From positions 1 to 14,926 of the forward strand of contig CAZFJC010000035.1 of the NCBI GenBank assembly GCA_964518765.1: a DNA stretch of 14,926 nucleotides, written 5' to 3'. Every line of letters begins with the position of its first letter. The stretch's first letter is position 1. The stretch is from CAZPNX01 sp964518765 (GTDB taxonomy: Bacteria > Edwardsbacteria > AC1 > EtOH8). Position numbers and translations under genes: made by a program. Below the pieces are notes generated by a model. The model was not told the DNA's origin and did no database searches. It saw only the letters and a program-made list of their open reading frames with translations. Positions 14,874 through 14,926 of this stretch are shown here, one piece after another.

Positions 14874-14926
14874 TGAGGTGGACCCCATTGTCAAGACAGA
14901 AAATGGGGTGATAAATGTTACAGGTT
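14874..14926 (+). mobile_element. Possible left end of an insertion sequence (cut by window end)
   Basis: From TG at 14874 the sequence TGAGGTGGACCCCATTGTC resembles the terminal inverted repeats of IS3-type elements, which begin with TG and carry a GTGGACCCC-like core; this is recalled similarity, not a database match. It contains a perfect ACCCCATT/AATGGGGT inverted repeat (14882-14889, 14902-14909) and is followed by an ATG at 14915 (MLQV...) running off the window, where a transposase gene would start. The opposite end and target duplication are outside the window, so the call is tentative. Confidence 0.35.
14882..14909. repeat. 8-bp inverted repeat before the window-end ATG
   Basis: ACCCCATT (14882-14889) and AATGGGGT (14902-14909) are perfect inverted copies around a 12-base spacer holding a smaller TGTC-AA-GACA palindrome. 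It lies just upstream of the ATG at 14915 and would form a stable hairpin in the mRNA, possibly limiting read-through expression of a transposase, or be a binding site for one. Confidence 0.5.

Noticed and set aside
1..14926. CRISPR array, tRNA or rRNA genes
   Set aside because: I saw no regularly spaced direct repeats, no cloverleaf-like segments with a T-loop GTTCGA core, and no rRNA-like sequence.

Overview
The window is a GC-rich bacterial chromosomal segment (about 60% GC by eye for the first 14.5 kb) with every recognisable gene on the + strand and a sharply AT-rich last ~430 bp. The bacterium looks diderm: one gene encodes a Sec-exported, probably outer-membrane beta-barrel protein. 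It also carries the McsA-McsB-ClpC protein-arginine phosphorylation set best known from Firmicutes. With the SD-poor, AT-rich leaders and the many TPR proteins, this suggests an uncultivated lineage near the FCB group or candidate phyla such as Edwardsbacteria/TA06/WOR-3. That placement is inference and of low confidence.

Layout. (1) 67-3312, mfd, the transcription-repair coupling factor. (2) 3313-3428, a regulatory region with a near-consensus sigma70-type promoter (TTGACA-N17-TATATT) and, directly after the -10, a perfect 8-bp-arm palindrome that looks like an operator; CtsR and CIRCE sites are absent. (3) 3429-7454, a tightly overlapping operon mcsA-mcsB-clpC: zinc-finger/UVR activator, arginine kinase, and Hsp100 unfoldase with N-domain, two AAA modules, UVR middle domain and a ClpP-docking loop. 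A hairpin follows clpC. (4) 7531-11018, three tandem TPR genes with about 42-residue repeats of the kinesin-light-chain-like type. The first is a decaying pseudogene (three frameshifts and an amber codon); the other two are intact, about 400 aa each with nine repeats, and overlap at their junctions. (5) 11272-12213, an exported protein with a small N-terminal beta-rich domain and a predicted outer-membrane barrel, with its own promoter. (6) 12263-12949, a class I SAM methyltransferase. (7) 13172-14500, a B12-binding-type radical SAM protein with a CX3CX2C cluster motif, whose 3' end carries a G8 run and a G-quadruplex-type motif. (8) 14501-14926, AT-rich DNA without a convincing gene, ending in what looks like the left end of an insertion sequence cut by the window edge.

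How they work together. By family knowledge, McsB (activated by McsA) phosphorylates arginines on damaged proteins, and ClpC with ClpP (not in this window) degrades them. The palindromic operator is a candidate replacement for CtsR control. The TPR cluster beside clpC could be a protein-interaction module for that pathway, but this rests on position only. Mfd probably belongs to a separate transcription unit. The methyltransferase and radical SAM genes are neighbours but 222 bp apart, so no shared pathway can be claimed.
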